Below, piece after piece: positions 16,324 to 24,629 of a stretch of DNA of 64,000 nt (position 1 is its first letter; each line of letters starts with the position of its first letter). Source of the DNA: Avipropionibacterium sp050157065 (GTDB lineage Bacteria; Actinomycetota; Actinomycetes; Propionibacteriales; Propionibacteriaceae); the NCBI GenBank assembly GCA_050157065.1, contig CP189573.1; one strand, given 5' to 3'. The position numbers were made by a program, and so were the translations under genes. Below the pieces are notes generated by a model. The model was not told the DNA's origin. It ran no database searches and was given only the letters and a program-made list of their open reading frames with translations.

Positions 16324-16343
16324 ATGGACACCATTGTGTCCAT
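16324..16343. promoter_or_regulatory. Perfect palindromic operator upstream of permease unit
   Basis: Arms ATGGACAC and GTGTCCAT flank CATT. It shares arms and spacing with the palindrome at 6877-6900, the only other such perfect site I saw in the window. It lies between the permease start (16170) and the divergent hydrolase start (16452). Confidence 0.75.
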
Positions 16344-16451
16344 TGCGTGTCGGGTTGGTCGCCGTCGAGCCCCCGAGGGAAGGCGCACGATGGGTCGGCG
16401 GCCGCGTCGGGTAGCGTCCGGGCGGACCGCTCATCCGCACCGGAGGCACCG

Positions 16452-17336
16452 ATGACTCTCATCCCGCCCGGCAGCACCACGACCCACGTCACCGTCGACG
16501 GCAACGAGCTCCGGGTGCTGACCTCGACGGCGACTCCGGCGCACGATCGAACACCCCTGTTGCTGGTGCACGGCGGCGGCAGCGACAACGCCGCGATCTC
16601 CTGGTACGAGATGTTCGAGGCGTTCGGCGAGGACCGTACCGTGATCGCGCCGGACCTCCCCGGTTTCGGCGGCTCCATCGACGTCACTCCGGTCGGTGGT
16701 GCGGACCAGATGGCCGACGTTGTCGCAGCGGTGGCCGCCGAACTCGACATCTCCACCGCGACCGTGGTCGGGGTGTCGATGGGCGGGGAGGTGGCGCTCC
16801 AGCTGGCGCTGCGGCATCCCGAACTCGTCGCCGGGGTTGTGGCGATCGCCCCGGGCGGGTTGGTGGGGGTGTTTCGCAACAAGCCGGCCCAGTTCGGCGC
16901 CTGGCTGGCAGCACACCTCCCCGACGTCCTGCTGCGCCCGCTCGCCCGGGTCGCGAACCGGTACGTCGACCGGGCCCTGCGTGCCATGGTCAAGGACCCG
17001 GCGACCCTTCCCGAGGAGGTGGTGGCGGAATTCGTCGCCGAATCGCAGCTCCCGGACGCGGGGATGGCGTACGGCCGGTACAACCAGGCCTCGCTGGGCC
17101 CGCTCTCGATGCGGAACAACCTGCTACCGGTGGTGGAGCGAATCACCGTACCGGCGCTGTTCTTCCACGGCGCCGACGACCCGCTCGTCCCGCCCGAGGG
17201 GTCCCGCGAGGCGGCACGACGGATGCCTGACGCCGAGCTGGTCCTCGTCCCCGACTGCGGGCACTGGGCGCAGCTGGAGGCAGGCGAGCGGTTCCGGACC
17301 GAGCTGCGCAGATTCCTTGTCCGGTTGGACACGTAG
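16452..17336 (+). CDS. Alpha/beta-fold hydrolase
   Basis: 294 residues from the ATG at 16452, preceded by CGGAGGCACCG. It is a canonical alpha/beta hydrolase: oxyanion region LLLVHGGGSDN, nucleophile elbow GVSMGGE (Ser in VVGVSMGGEVALQLAL), acid in FFHGADDPLVPPEGS, and catalytic histidine in VPDCGHWAQLE. A cap region between the two halves is present. The substrate is unknown; relatives include C-C bond hydrolases and esterases. It is divergent from the permease unit across a region with the two operator-like palindromes, so it could share their control, but the sites are nearer the permease gene. Confidence 0.85.
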   Translation: MTLIPPGSTTTHVTVDGNELRVLTSTATPAHDRTPLLLVHGGGSDNAAISWYEMFEAFGEDRTVIAPDLPGFGGSIDVTPVGGADQMADVVAAVAAELDISTATVVGVSMGGEVALQLALRHPELVAGVVAIAPGGLVGVFRNKPAQFGAWLAAHLPDVLLRPLARVANRYVDRALRAMVKDPATLPEEVVAEFVAESQLPDAGMAYGRYNQASLGPLSMRNNLLPVVERITVPALFFHGADDPLVPPEGSREAARRMPDAELVLVPDCGHWAQLEAGERFRTELRRFLVRLDT

Positions 17337-17369
17337 CCGACGCCACCCGGCCGTACGATCATTGCTGAC

Positions 17370-17870
17370 ATGACCAGGCACACCGTGATCGACTCGCCCG
17401 TCGGACCCCTGATGCTGGTCGCCGACGCGGAGTCCCTGAGCGGCTGCTACTTCACCCCGCATCAATACCCGCCGGACCGGATCGGCGAGCGGGTCGCGGG
17501 CGACGCCCTGTTCGGGTCGGCCGCCTCCCAGCTCGGTGAGTACTTCGCCGGCGAGCGGACCGCGTTCGACTTCCCGCTCGCCCCGACCGGGCCGGACCTG
17601 CACGAACGGGTCTGGCGGCGGTTGGTGGAGATCCCGTACGGCGGGCGGATCACGTACGGCGAACTGGCCGTCGAGCTCGGCGATCGGGCGCTGGCCCAAT
17701 CGGTCGGGCAGGCGGTGGGCCACAACCCGATCTCGATCATCATCCCGTGCCACCGGGTGGTCGGGGCCGACGGCAGCATGACCGGCTTCGCCGGCGGCAT
17801 CCCGCGGAAGCGGTACCTGCTGGACCTGGAGGGCAAGGACACCCTGTTCCCGCCGGAACCGCCGGGCTGA
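17370..17870 (+). CDS. ogt: Methylated-DNA--protein-cysteine S-methyltransferase
   Basis: A 166-residue suicide DNA-repair protein that removes alkyl groups from O6-alkylguanine. The active-site motif IIPCHRVVGADGSMTGFAGG is complete, with Cys127 as acceptor. The helix-turn-helix region VWRRLVEIPYGGRITYGELA and the GHNPISI segment are conserved. The length matches the Ogt class without an Ada-type N-terminal domain. It starts 33 bases after the hydrolase stop, on the same strand, so co-transcription is possible. A 55-base palindromic repeat follows its stop. Confidence 0.95.
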   Translation: MTRHTVIDSPVGPLMLVADAESLSGCYFTPHQYPPDRIGERVAGDALFGSAASQLGEYFAGERTAFDFPLAPTGPDLHERVWRRLVEIPYGGRITYGELAVELGDRALAQSVGQAVGHNPISIIIPCHRVVGADGSMTGFAGGIPRKRYLLDLEGKDTLFPPEPPG

Positions 17871-17982
17871 CCCGGGGGCCGCGTCACCGACCGGGTCGGG
17901 TCCATTCGAGGGTGTAGCGGAAGAACAGGGGCGGTGTCGGTGCGGTCCCGGCCGTCGGTGTCACCGGAACGCCCGTGAAGAT

Positions 17983-18037
17983 GGGCGCCACAGCGACACA
18001 GCTGGACGCATGTGTCGCCGACGTCGCTGTGGCGCCC
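17983..18037. repeat. 55-bp palindromic dispersed repeat, copy 1
   Basis: Perfect 15-base ends GGGCGCCACAGCGAC / GTCGCTGTGGCGCCC enclose a partly self-complementary centre (CGACACA...TGTGTCG). The same element, inverted, is at 27915-27969 with about four differences. It lies between the convergent ogt and L,D-transpeptidase genes, where it could also act as a hairpin terminator. Confidence 0.85.
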
Positions 18038-18075
18038 AACTTTACGAGCCTCCCGTGATTTCTCGGGGCTGCGAC

Positions 18076-18097
18076 GTCTCGACGAGCTCGACGGGCG
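18076..18097. repeat. Short dispersed repeat GTCTCGACGAGCTCGACGGG, copy 1
   Basis: A 22-base intergenic motif ending CG after the quoted 20 bases, containing the palindromic core TCGAGCTCGA-like sequence. Near-identical copies occur at 19641 and 25228. It lies just after the 55-base palindrome and before the L,D-transpeptidase stop. Confidence 0.7.
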
Positions 18098-18122
18098 TGT
18101 GGCGGCTCCAGGGCGCCGGCGG

Positions 18123-19547
18123 TCAGGTGGTGATCACGACCTTGTCGCCGGCCTTCAGGTAGCGCATCACGATCTGCATCTCGGTCAGGGTGACCGAGAC
18201 GCAGCCGGCGGTGGCGCCCGATCCGTGCACGTGCAGGAAGATGCCACCGCCCCGGCCCATCACCTTCGGGTTGGACTTGCGGTTGAAGTCGAACACGACG
18301 GCGAGCCGGTACTGGGTGGTGAAGTCGCGCAGCCGTTCGGCCTCGTGCTTGTCGAAGCCGCCCGCCGAGCCCTTGCGGGGTTCGTTGTAGATCGACAGCG
18401 CCGCCTTCTGGTCCAGCACCCAGTAGTCGTCGTTGGTCGTCACCCGGTACGGCATCTGGGTGGTCGGTGCGGACCCGTTGCCGAACGACTCGGTCATCAG
18501 GAACGAGCCGCGCGGCGTGGTCCCGGTGTTCTGCCTCCGGTCCGACCACCACACGGTGCCGCCGTAGCCCAGCCGGGCGGTGGTGTACACGACCCGCAGG
18601 AAGCCACAGTTGGTGTTCGTCCGGGTGAGGTGGCTGAAGGTGGCGTAGGTCTTCGACGTCTGGTCGACGATCATCACCGTCCGTTGGCTCGCCGACACGT
18701 CGACCCGCTTGCCGGCCACGGTCGCCGTGCACGAACGCCAGGCGGTGGAATGTGCCGGGGTGCTCCGGCCCAACGACGGCGTGGTCACCGTCGTGACCCC
18801 CGTGCTGCGGGTCCAGTCCATCCGGCCACCGGTGAAGGTCTGGTGGCACTCGGTCCCGGAGCACACCTCGTTGCTGGTCGGGTAGCGCAGGTAGCTCCGC
18901 TCCCACCCCAACGACGACCACGTGTTGCGGATCGAGCCGCGGATCCAGTGCGCCCCGGTGCCCGGGGACCAGTAAACGCTGCCCTTCTGGAAGTGCTGGT
19001 AGCAACCGCTGTTGACCAATCCGCAGCGCTCGCTGGTGGTCGGGTAGCCGAGCAGGCCCCGCTCCCAGCCGGTACTGCCCCACAGGCTCCGGATGCCGCC
19101 ACGGGACCAGTGTGCGCCGATCCCGGGGGCGTAGTGGATGCTGCCGCCCTCGAAGTGCTGATAGCAGCCGCCGCCGGTCAGCCCGCAGTTCTCGTCGGTG
19201 GTCGGGTAGCCGAGCACGCCCAGCTCCCATCCGGTGCTGCGCCAGGTGTTCTTGATCGCCCCGCGGGTCCACTTCGCCCCGGTGTCGGCGGTCCAGTAGA
19301 TCGAGCCGTGCTGGTAGTGCCGGAAGCAGCCGCCCCGCACCAGCCCGCACTGTTCGTTGTTCACCGGGGCGCCCAGGATCCCCGACGACCCGCCGAGCTG
19401 GGCGTACCGCTGCGCAATCGGGCTGGCGGCGACGGCGGGCACCGCGAGCACCGTCAGCAGGACCGCGACGGCGGCACCGACGAGGACGACGAGCCGTACG
19501 CGGGGTGCACCCACCGCGGTTGGCGTGGACGTTGACAACTCCGGCAT
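18123..19547 (-). CDS. LGFP-repeat L,D-transpeptidase
   Basis: 474 residues from the ATG at 19547, with GGGAG eight bases upstream; a GTG at 19553 is less likely. A hydrophobic signal (VVLVGAAVAVLLTVLAVPAVAA) is followed by about four LGFP-type repeats of roughly 54 residues. Each carries a glycine/proline turn such as GVLGYPTTDENCGL and a cysteine pair (CGL...GGC). The C-terminal 170 residues are a YkuD L,D-transpeptidase domain whose catalytic region reads FLHVHGSGATAGCVSVTLTE, with the active Cys near residue 450. The enzyme should act outside the membrane to form 3-3 cross-links in peptidoglycan, the repeats binding the wall. It is transcribed towards ogt. Confidence 0.9.
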   Translation of the reverse strand: MPELSTSTPTAVGAPRVRLVVLVGAAVAVLLTVLAVPAVAASPIAQRYAQLGGSSGILGAPVNNEQCGLVRGGCFRHYQHGSIYWTADTGAKWTRGAIKNTWRSTGWELGVLGYPTTDENCGLTGGGCYQHFEGGSIHYAPGIGAHWSRGGIRSLWGSTGWERGLLGYPTTSERCGLVNSGCYQHFQKGSVYWSPGTGAHWIRGSIRNTWSSLGWERSYLRYPTSNEVCSGTECHQTFTGGRMDWTRSTGVTTVTTPSLGRSTPAHSTAWRSCTATVAGKRVDVSASQRTVMIVDQTSKTYATFSHLTRTNTNCGFLRVVYTTARLGYGGTVWWSDRRQNTGTTPRGSFLMTESFGNGSAPTTQMPYRVTTNDDYWVLDQKAALSIYNEPRKGSAGGFDKHEAERLRDFTTQYRLAVVFDFNRKSNPKVMGRGGGIFLHVHGSGATAGCVSVTLTEMQIVMRYLKAGDKVVITT

Positions 19548-19640
19548 GACCACGACTCCCTGTGGTTCGACGTCCCCGAGACACCGACATTCAACTCCAC
19601 CGAACGCCAGGCGTCAGCCGGTGTCCGCGGTGAGGCGGAC

Positions 19641-19662
19641 GTGTCGACGAGCTCGACGGGCG
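19641..19662. repeat. Short dispersed repeat, copy 2
   Basis: GTGTCGACGAGCTCGACGGG plus CG, one base different from the copy at 18076. Two further related pieces (GGGGCGTCTCGGCGG and GGGGCGTCTCGACGG) follow within 50 bases in the same divergent intergenic region. Confidence 0.65.
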
Positions 19663-19781
19663 TTGTGGGGCGTCTCGGCGGGCGTACGGGGCGTCTCGAC
19701 GGTGGGTCTTGACGGCTCCCTCCGCAACCGGTTGGCTTGCCATCTCTTGTGCTGTCCCCCAGCCCGCACGAAGGAGCACCG

Positions 19782-21611
19782 ATGCCCAGCCACCGTCCCA
19801 CCCGCCCAAGGATCGGCACCGCCCGAACGGCCGTGACCGTCGTGGTGTCGCTGCTGATGGTCCTCAGCACGCTCACCGCCAGCCCGCGTCCGGCCGTGGC
19901 CGAGGAGGGTGCGGCACCGCCGGGGATGCCGGACAACTGTGCGCTGCCGCCGGCCGGGCCGAAGGCGTCGTCGCCGATCACCGGCTACTTCGTGCTCTAC
20001 GACTCCGACTACTGCGACGCACTGCAGAAGATGGCCGGGATCCGCGCCGTCGGCGGCGACACCGTCATCACCTTCGGCCACAACCTGCGCCTGGTCGAGG
20101 TGGACGAGACGGGCCGGGTGCTGGGGTCCGACGGCTCCCCCGATCCGCAGTGGACCGACTGCCTCGAGGGTGGGGTGACCTGTGTCCGGGCTGCCCGCAA
20201 TGCGGTTCCCGGAGCGACCGTCGATCGGGTGCTGCGCTACTCCTCTCCCGAGCGGCTGGGTGAGCAGACCCTGCGGTGCACCGAGAACGGCCGTGACGCC
20301 GAGGTGATCAACAACGGCATCCGCTACCAGCGACTGCTGCTGCCCGCTGACGGGGCCGAGGACACCGACTGCACGGCCGAGCACTCCTCGTACGACCTGG
20401 TGCTGATCCGCAACGGGGCGGTCGATGCTCCCGACCCGACCGAGTCGATGTTGGCCGCCGCCGACCGGATGGGCCTGGAGTTCCACATCGGGATGCCGGT
20501 ACCGGGCAAGGACCCGAAGGCCGCGTGGCTGCCCGACGGGGCGTTGCTCGGGGTGACCGGACTGTTCAGCGCGCGACTGTTCCGTGACTGGGCCGTCTCG
20601 CACGCCGATCATCCCTCGTTCGTCGGGGTGTACCAGTCGACCGAGATCCCGATGAAGTCCAACGCTGCTTGGGATGCCGGCTACGACCTGTACACCGTGC
20701 AGCACCACCTGGCGGCGGACCTGCTGCCCGGCAAGTCGATCACCATCAGTCCGTACGTCGACGCGCGGCCCCACATGGGGGTGCCGATCGAGATGTCGCG
20801 GACCGCCTTCATCCGCATGGCCAACACCGCCCCGGCTGGCACCGCGATCAACATCGCTCCGCAGGATGGGCGGGGCACGTCGAAGGTCGGGGCGTACTTC
20901 CCCGACGAGATCGACAACATCGTCGATCCGCAGCTGTGGCCGCTGGTCGGTGAGGTCACCTATCGCGAGGCGTACCGCGGCACCACCGGCGAGTACTACA
21001 GCAGTGCGGCGGCCGGCCGGGCCGAGCTCGCCAACCCCGACGCCGAACTCTGGTACAACATCGAGCTGATGCGCCGTGGCGTCGGCGAGGGCCAGACGGC
21101 CTGCGACCCCAGTACGGGCAGCATCGCAGCCACCTGGGATCAGGTGAGCAAGCAGGTCAGTGTCGCCGGCAACCACGCGACCAAGGTGATCGCGTTCATG
21201 TACGACCGGATCGCCACCTGCACCAACCCCGGCATCCCCAGCCTGGTCGACCAGCTGTTGGCGGCCGAGGGGCGTCCGATCCCCAACTCGGCGGCCTGGG
21301 TCGACGGTTCGTCGCGGTCCCGCGCGGGGGTGTTGATCACCGGGTACGACCTCGGCCGGGCGACCGCCACGATCTCGTACCGCAGCACCGACGGATCCGT
21401 ACGGGAGCAGCACTTCTCGCGCTCCGAGCTGCGCTGGCACCCCACGTACGGTCGGCAGCACGCCGACACGATGGCGATCGGCGTCCAGGCGCTGACCGCA
21501 CCGCTGGCCCGACCGGCCGATCTGGACCCGGAGATGCCGTGGCTGGAGGTGTCGATCACCAATCCGGCCGGCTCGATCACGTACGGCACGTACCGGGTCG
21601 TGCCCGGCTGA
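19782..21611 (+). CDS. Secreted DUF4434-like protein, putative glycoside-active
   Basis: 609 residues from the ATG at 19782, with AAGGAG six bases upstream. A signal peptide (TARTAVTVVVSLLMVLSTLTA) precedes a large domain that starts ITGYFVLYDSDYCDALQKMA and IRAVGGDTVITFGHNL. This resembles DUF4434, a TIM-barrel family related to glycoside hydrolases. Later segments such as FVGVYQSTEIPMKSNAAW and INIAPQDGRGTSKVGAYFP fit a barrel with acidic residues at strand ends. No catalytic pair can be assigned with certainty. It probably acts outside the cell on a carbohydrate. It converges on the LCP gene with only six bases between the stops. Confidence 0.55.
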   Translation: MPSHRPTRPRIGTARTAVTVVVSLLMVLSTLTASPRPAVAEEGAAPPGMPDNCALPPAGPKASSPITGYFVLYDSDYCDALQKMAGIRAVGGDTVITFGHNLRLVEVDETGRVLGSDGSPDPQWTDCLEGGVTCVRAARNAVPGATVDRVLRYSSPERLGEQTLRCTENGRDAEVINNGIRYQRLLLPADGAEDTDCTAEHSSYDLVLIRNGAVDAPDPTESMLAAADRMGLEFHIGMPVPGKDPKAAWLPDGALLGVTGLFSARLFRDWAVSHADHPSFVGVYQSTEIPMKSNAAWDAGYDLYTVQHHLAADLLPGKSITISPYVDARPHMGVPIEMSRTAFIRMANTAPAGTAINIAPQDGRGTSKVGAYFPDEIDNIVDPQLWPLVGEVTYREAYRGTTGEYYSSAAAGRAELANPDAELWYNIELMRRGVGEGQTACDPSTGSIAATWDQVSKQVSVAGNHATKVIAFMYDRIATCTNPGIPSLVDQLLAAEGRPIPNSAAWVDGSSRSRAGVLITGYDLGRATATISYRSTDGSVREQHFSRSELRWHPTYGRQHADTMAIGVQALTAPLARPADLDPEMPWLEVSITNPAGSITYGTYRVVPG

Positions 21612-21617
21612 GCCTCG

Positions 21618-22811
21618 TCAGTTGTGGAGCCTGCCGTCGCGGAGGTCGGCGAACAGCGACTTGGCCCCGGAGCCGAGCAGCACCACCGACTGTCCACCGC
21701 GGGTGCCGAAGCCGCCCTTGGCCACGGCCCGGGCGACCGCGGTCGGTTTCAGGCTGAGCCCGTGGCCGGCGAACTGCAGCGCGGCCTCGGCCGGCAGGTT
21801 GGTGGTGGTCAGCTTCGACATGGTGGTGACCAGCGGCCCGAACTGCCGGGGATCGCGCCCGCGGACGGTCAGGCCGAGCGCGACCAGCAGCTCCTGCTGG
21901 TTGGCCGACCGGTCGAAGTCGCCACCCGGCAACGATTTGCGCTCACGGGCGAACCAGAGCGCCTTGTGCTCGTTGAGGGTGATGTTGCCCGTGCCGATGC
22001 CCCGGTTGGGCATCGCGTGCTTGGAGTGGACGGTCACCGTGCCGAGGGCGCGGACCAGGCCACGGAAGCCGTTGAACCCCATCACCAGGTGATGTGGCAG
22101 CTGGCTGCCGATGAGGGCGGCGACGGTGGCGCGTTGGGCGTCCGGCCCGCGCAACGCCATCGCACTGTTCAGCTTGCCGCTCCCGCCGCCCGCGATCGAG
22201 ACCCAGGAGTCGCGCGGCAGGCCGACCAGCGCGGCCGAACCGCGGCCGTCGACGGCCAGCACCTGAATGGCGTCGGCCCGGCTGCGCGTGACCGACTGCC
22301 CGTCCTGCTCCCGCGCGTCCGACCCGAGCAGCAGGACGAACTGCCGACCGCCGAGCCGTGGCGTCGGCATGCCCAGGCTCGGCCACCAGCCGGCGACGAC
22401 CAGCCAGCCGCCGGAGTCCTTGAGCAGCAGGGACCGGTCCGGGCCCTGACTGAGGCAGGCGACCGGGGTGCCGTGCCAGTCGCCGCGGCTCCCGGTGACG
22501 GTCACCGGCGCCTTCGGCCGGCCACGCTGCTGCAGGACCTCGGCCGCCTTCGAGGTCCGGATCGTGCCGCCGTCGTACAGCGCCGTCGCCACCTGGGTGA
22601 GTTCGCCGTCCAGTCCCTCGGTCCGCACGGCCGGGGGTGTCGGGGTGGGCGTCGGCGTGGGGGTCGGCGTGGGAGTCGGGGTCGGGGTGGGTGTGGGAGT
22701 GGGAGTCGGTGAGGACGGTGGGGGTGGCGCAGCCGGTTCGGGCGTACACGCCGCCACCAGGGCTGCTGCCGCGGCGAGCACGCCCCGACGGGTGAGGCGT
22801 CGGAAAGTCAT
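21618..22811 (-). CDS. LCP (LytR-CpsA-Psr) family lipoprotein with Pro-Thr linker
   Basis: 397 residues from the ATG at 22811. The leader LTRRGVLAAAAALVAAC gives a lipobox LVAAC. It is followed by an uninterrupted run of about fourteen Pro-Thr dipeptides encoded by six-base DNA repeats near 22633-22713. The LCP domain begins FVLLLGSDAREQDGQSVTRSRADAI, with the conserved Arg and Asp residues that bind polyprenyl pyrophosphate, then LVGLPRDSWVSI, and WFARERKSLPGGDFDRSANQQ. LCP enzymes attach wall teichoic acids, arabinogalactan or capsule to peptidoglycan at the outer membrane face. A mostly hydrophilic extra domain lies between linker and LCP core. It reads away from the symporter gene. Confidence 0.88.
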   Translation of the reverse strand: MTFRRLTRRGVLAAAAALVAACTPEPAAPPPPSSPTPTPTPTPTPTPTPTPTPTPTPTPPAVRTEGLDGELTQVATALYDGGTIRTSKAAEVLQQRGRPKAPVTVTGSRGDWHGTPVACLSQGPDRSLLLKDSGGWLVVAGWWPSLGMPTPRLGGRQFVLLLGSDAREQDGQSVTRSRADAIQVLAVDGRGSAALVGLPRDSWVSIAGGGSGKLNSAMALRGPDAQRATVAALIGSQLPHHLVMGFNGFRGLVRALGTVTVHSKHAMPNRGIGTGNITLNEHKALWFARERKSLPGGDFDRSANQQELLVALGLTVRGRDPRQFGPLVTTMSKLTTTNLPAEAALQFAGHGLSLKPTAVARAVAKGGFGTRGGQSVVLLGSGAKSLFADLRDGRLHN

Positions 22812-22846
22812 GGCGGCGATGGTAGGTCGCCGCACCCACTTCACCC

Positions 22847-22902
22847 AACCCGTCGGGTCCAACCCATTGGGTCCAACCCATTGGGCGCAACCCATTGGGC
22901 CC
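22847..22902. repeat. Tandem repeat of a 14-bp unit, four copies
   Basis: Four units of AACCCATTGGGTCC with variation (AACCCGTCGGGTCC, AACCCATTGGGTCC, AACCCATTGGGCGC, AACCCATTGGGCCC) plus a partial fifth AACC. Each unit contains the palindrome CCCATTGGG-like core. The array lies 36 bases upstream of the LCP start and 29 bases after the symporter stop, both on the minus strand. Confidence 0.85.
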
Positions 22903-22930
22903 AACCAGCCGTCGGACCCCGACGGCGGCG

Positions 22931-24373
22931 TCAGCGATCCGTCTGCCGCTGGAGCCGCTCGGTCCGCCGGGTCTGGATTTCGGCGACGATCTCCTGGAAT
23001 CGCGCCTCGGTGAGCGGGTAGAACCACATCACGATCTGCCCGAACAGTGTGGCCCCGGCCACGAACACGACGGCCCACAGAACGATGTTGCCCGCCACCT
23101 CCGCCGAGACCGGGGCGCCGGCGGCAACGTCCTCGGCGACGAACCCGGCCCAGACCAGCGCCCACCCGCCGATGAAGCCGCCCAGGGCCTGGCCCATCTT
23201 GCGCATGAACGAGAACACCGCGTACGTGGTGCCCTCGGTCCGCTTGCCGATCTTCCACTCGCCGTACTCGACGCAGTCGGCCTCGAGGGCCCACATCAAG
23301 GTGTTCGTGCCGTAGACCCCGATGCCCATCACGAAGAACGCGACCGAGCCGAGCCACGGCAGCGTCTCCAACGGGCTGAAGATCAAGATGGCGGCCCCGA
23401 CGTACATGGCGAACCCGACCAGGATGAAGCCCATCTTCTTGCCGATGGTGCGCACCATCACCGGCACCAGCGGTGCGACGACGAACAGTGCAGCGGTCTG
23501 CGCGGTGGCGTTGACGGCGATGTAGGTCCCGGAGCGCTGGCCGTACAGCGCGACGTACGACCCGAGGGTGCTCAGCACCGTCATGCCGGTCAGGAATCCG
23601 ACCGAGCCCAGTGACAGGATCTGCAGCGGCCGGTTGAGCAGCAGCGCACCGAAGCTCTCCTTGACCGACACCGGCTCCGGGTCGCGGTAGACCTGCTCGC
23701 GGGTGCCCCACACCATGAACAGATACAGCAGGGCTGCGACGACCGAGATCAGGCCGACGGTGAGCGCGAGGGCGTTCTGCAGCCCCTGGGCGTCACCCTC
23801 GAACCGATCGATCTGCGGCGCGATCAACCATGACAGTGCGAGGATCATCGCCGCCGCACCGTACATCCGGAAGCTGGCGAGCTTGCCGCGTTCGGTCGGC
23901 ACCTGGGTCAGCGATGGCGCCATCGCCCCGTACGCGATGTTGACGATGGTGTAGAAGACCGAGCCCATCAAGAAGTACGTGACGTACATGTAGACGGTGT
24001 GGAAAGCCGTGCTCTGGTTGGGAAAGATCAACGCCGCCGCGTACATCAGCCAGTTCATGATCAGCAGGGGGCCGAAGAACCAGAGGATGATCGGGCGGAA
24101 CTTGCCGAGCTTGCCCGGCTTCTTCATGTCGATGATGCGACCCATCACCAGGTCGCTGACCGAATCGATGAAGCGCAGCGCGAGGAACATGGTGCCGATC
24201 ACGCCACCGGCGATGCCGATCACGTTGGTGTAGTACAAGATCAAGAACATCCCGGCCATCGTGAAGCAGACGTTGCCGGCCGCATCTCCGGCCGCGTAGG
24301 CGAGGTAGTTCTTTGCGGTGAGGGGGCGCACCTGCGGCGCCACGTCCTCGGTCACCGCCACGGTCTCAGCCAC
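22931..24373 (-). CDS. GPH-type sugar:cation symporter (MFS superfamily)
   Basis: 480 residues from the GTG at 24373, chosen because GGGAG lies eight bases upstream; the open frame extends to 24457 without an RBS. About twelve transmembrane helices are evident, beginning YLAYAAGDAAGNVCFTMAGM. The signature RFIDSVSDLVMGRIID with two acidic residues in helix II is typical of the glycoside-pentoside-hexuronide symporters (MelB-like). Further conserved pieces are the loop PTERGKLASFRM and ADCVEYGEWKIGKRTEGTTY. It probably imports a glycoside or hexuronide with a cation. It is alone, with a tandem repeat and the LCP gene downstream. Confidence 0.88.
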   Translation of the reverse strand: MAETVAVTEDVAPQVRPLTAKNYLAYAAGDAAGNVCFTMAGMFLILYYTNVIGIAGGVIGTMFLALRFIDSVSDLVMGRIIDMKKPGKLGKFRPIILWFFGPLLIMNWLMYAAALIFPNQSTAFHTVYMYVTYFLMGSVFYTIVNIAYGAMAPSLTQVPTERGKLASFRMYGAAAMILALSWLIAPQIDRFEGDAQGLQNALALTVGLISVVAALLYLFMVWGTREQVYRDPEPVSVKESFGALLLNRPLQILSLGSVGFLTGMTVLSTLGSYVALYGQRSGTYIAVNATAQTAALFVVAPLVPVMVRTIGKKMGFILVGFAMYVGAAILIFSPLETLPWLGSVAFFVMGIGVYGTNTLMWALEADCVEYGEWKIGKRTEGTTYAVFSFMRKMGQALGGFIGGWALVWAGFVAEDVAAGAPVSAEVAGNIVLWAVVFVAGATLFGQIVMWFYPLTEARFQEIVAEIQTRRTERLQRQTDR

Positions 24374-24629
24374 GACGCACTCCCTCACTGGTAACGACGC
24401 GGCGCCAGATGTGATGCCGACACGCGGCCCCGCGAGGATTCCTCGATCGTATGGCACAAGGGCATTTTGGGTAAGGCAGGGCGGGCGCAGTCGCCGCAGC
24501 CGGTCCTCGGGGACAGGTCGCGTCAGGGTCAGGGTTGATTCAGGTGGGCATCAAGGTCACGGGGGCTCGTGCAGCAGGCCGGCCGGGGCGAGACTGGTTC
24601 GGACGCATCCACTCGAGGAGATGAGCCCG

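Noticed and set aside
15061..16455. A plus-strand frame across the permease gene
   Set aside because: The minus strand shows permease helices and an EAA loop; the plus product is Gln/Asp/His-rich shadow.
19614..21461. A long minus-strand frame opposite the DUF4434-like gene
   Set aside because: The plus strand has a signal peptide and RBS; the minus product has no recognised domain.
22633..22713. Possible CRISPR-like array
   Set aside because: The repeats are six-base Pro-Thr codons without unique spacers.
22847..22902. Possible CRISPR array
   Set aside because: Units are 14 bases, directly adjacent and without spacers.
24374..24629. Possible gene in the symporter/PNPOx gap
   Set aside because: No frame with coding-type third-position bias and RBS; probably only two divergent promoters.
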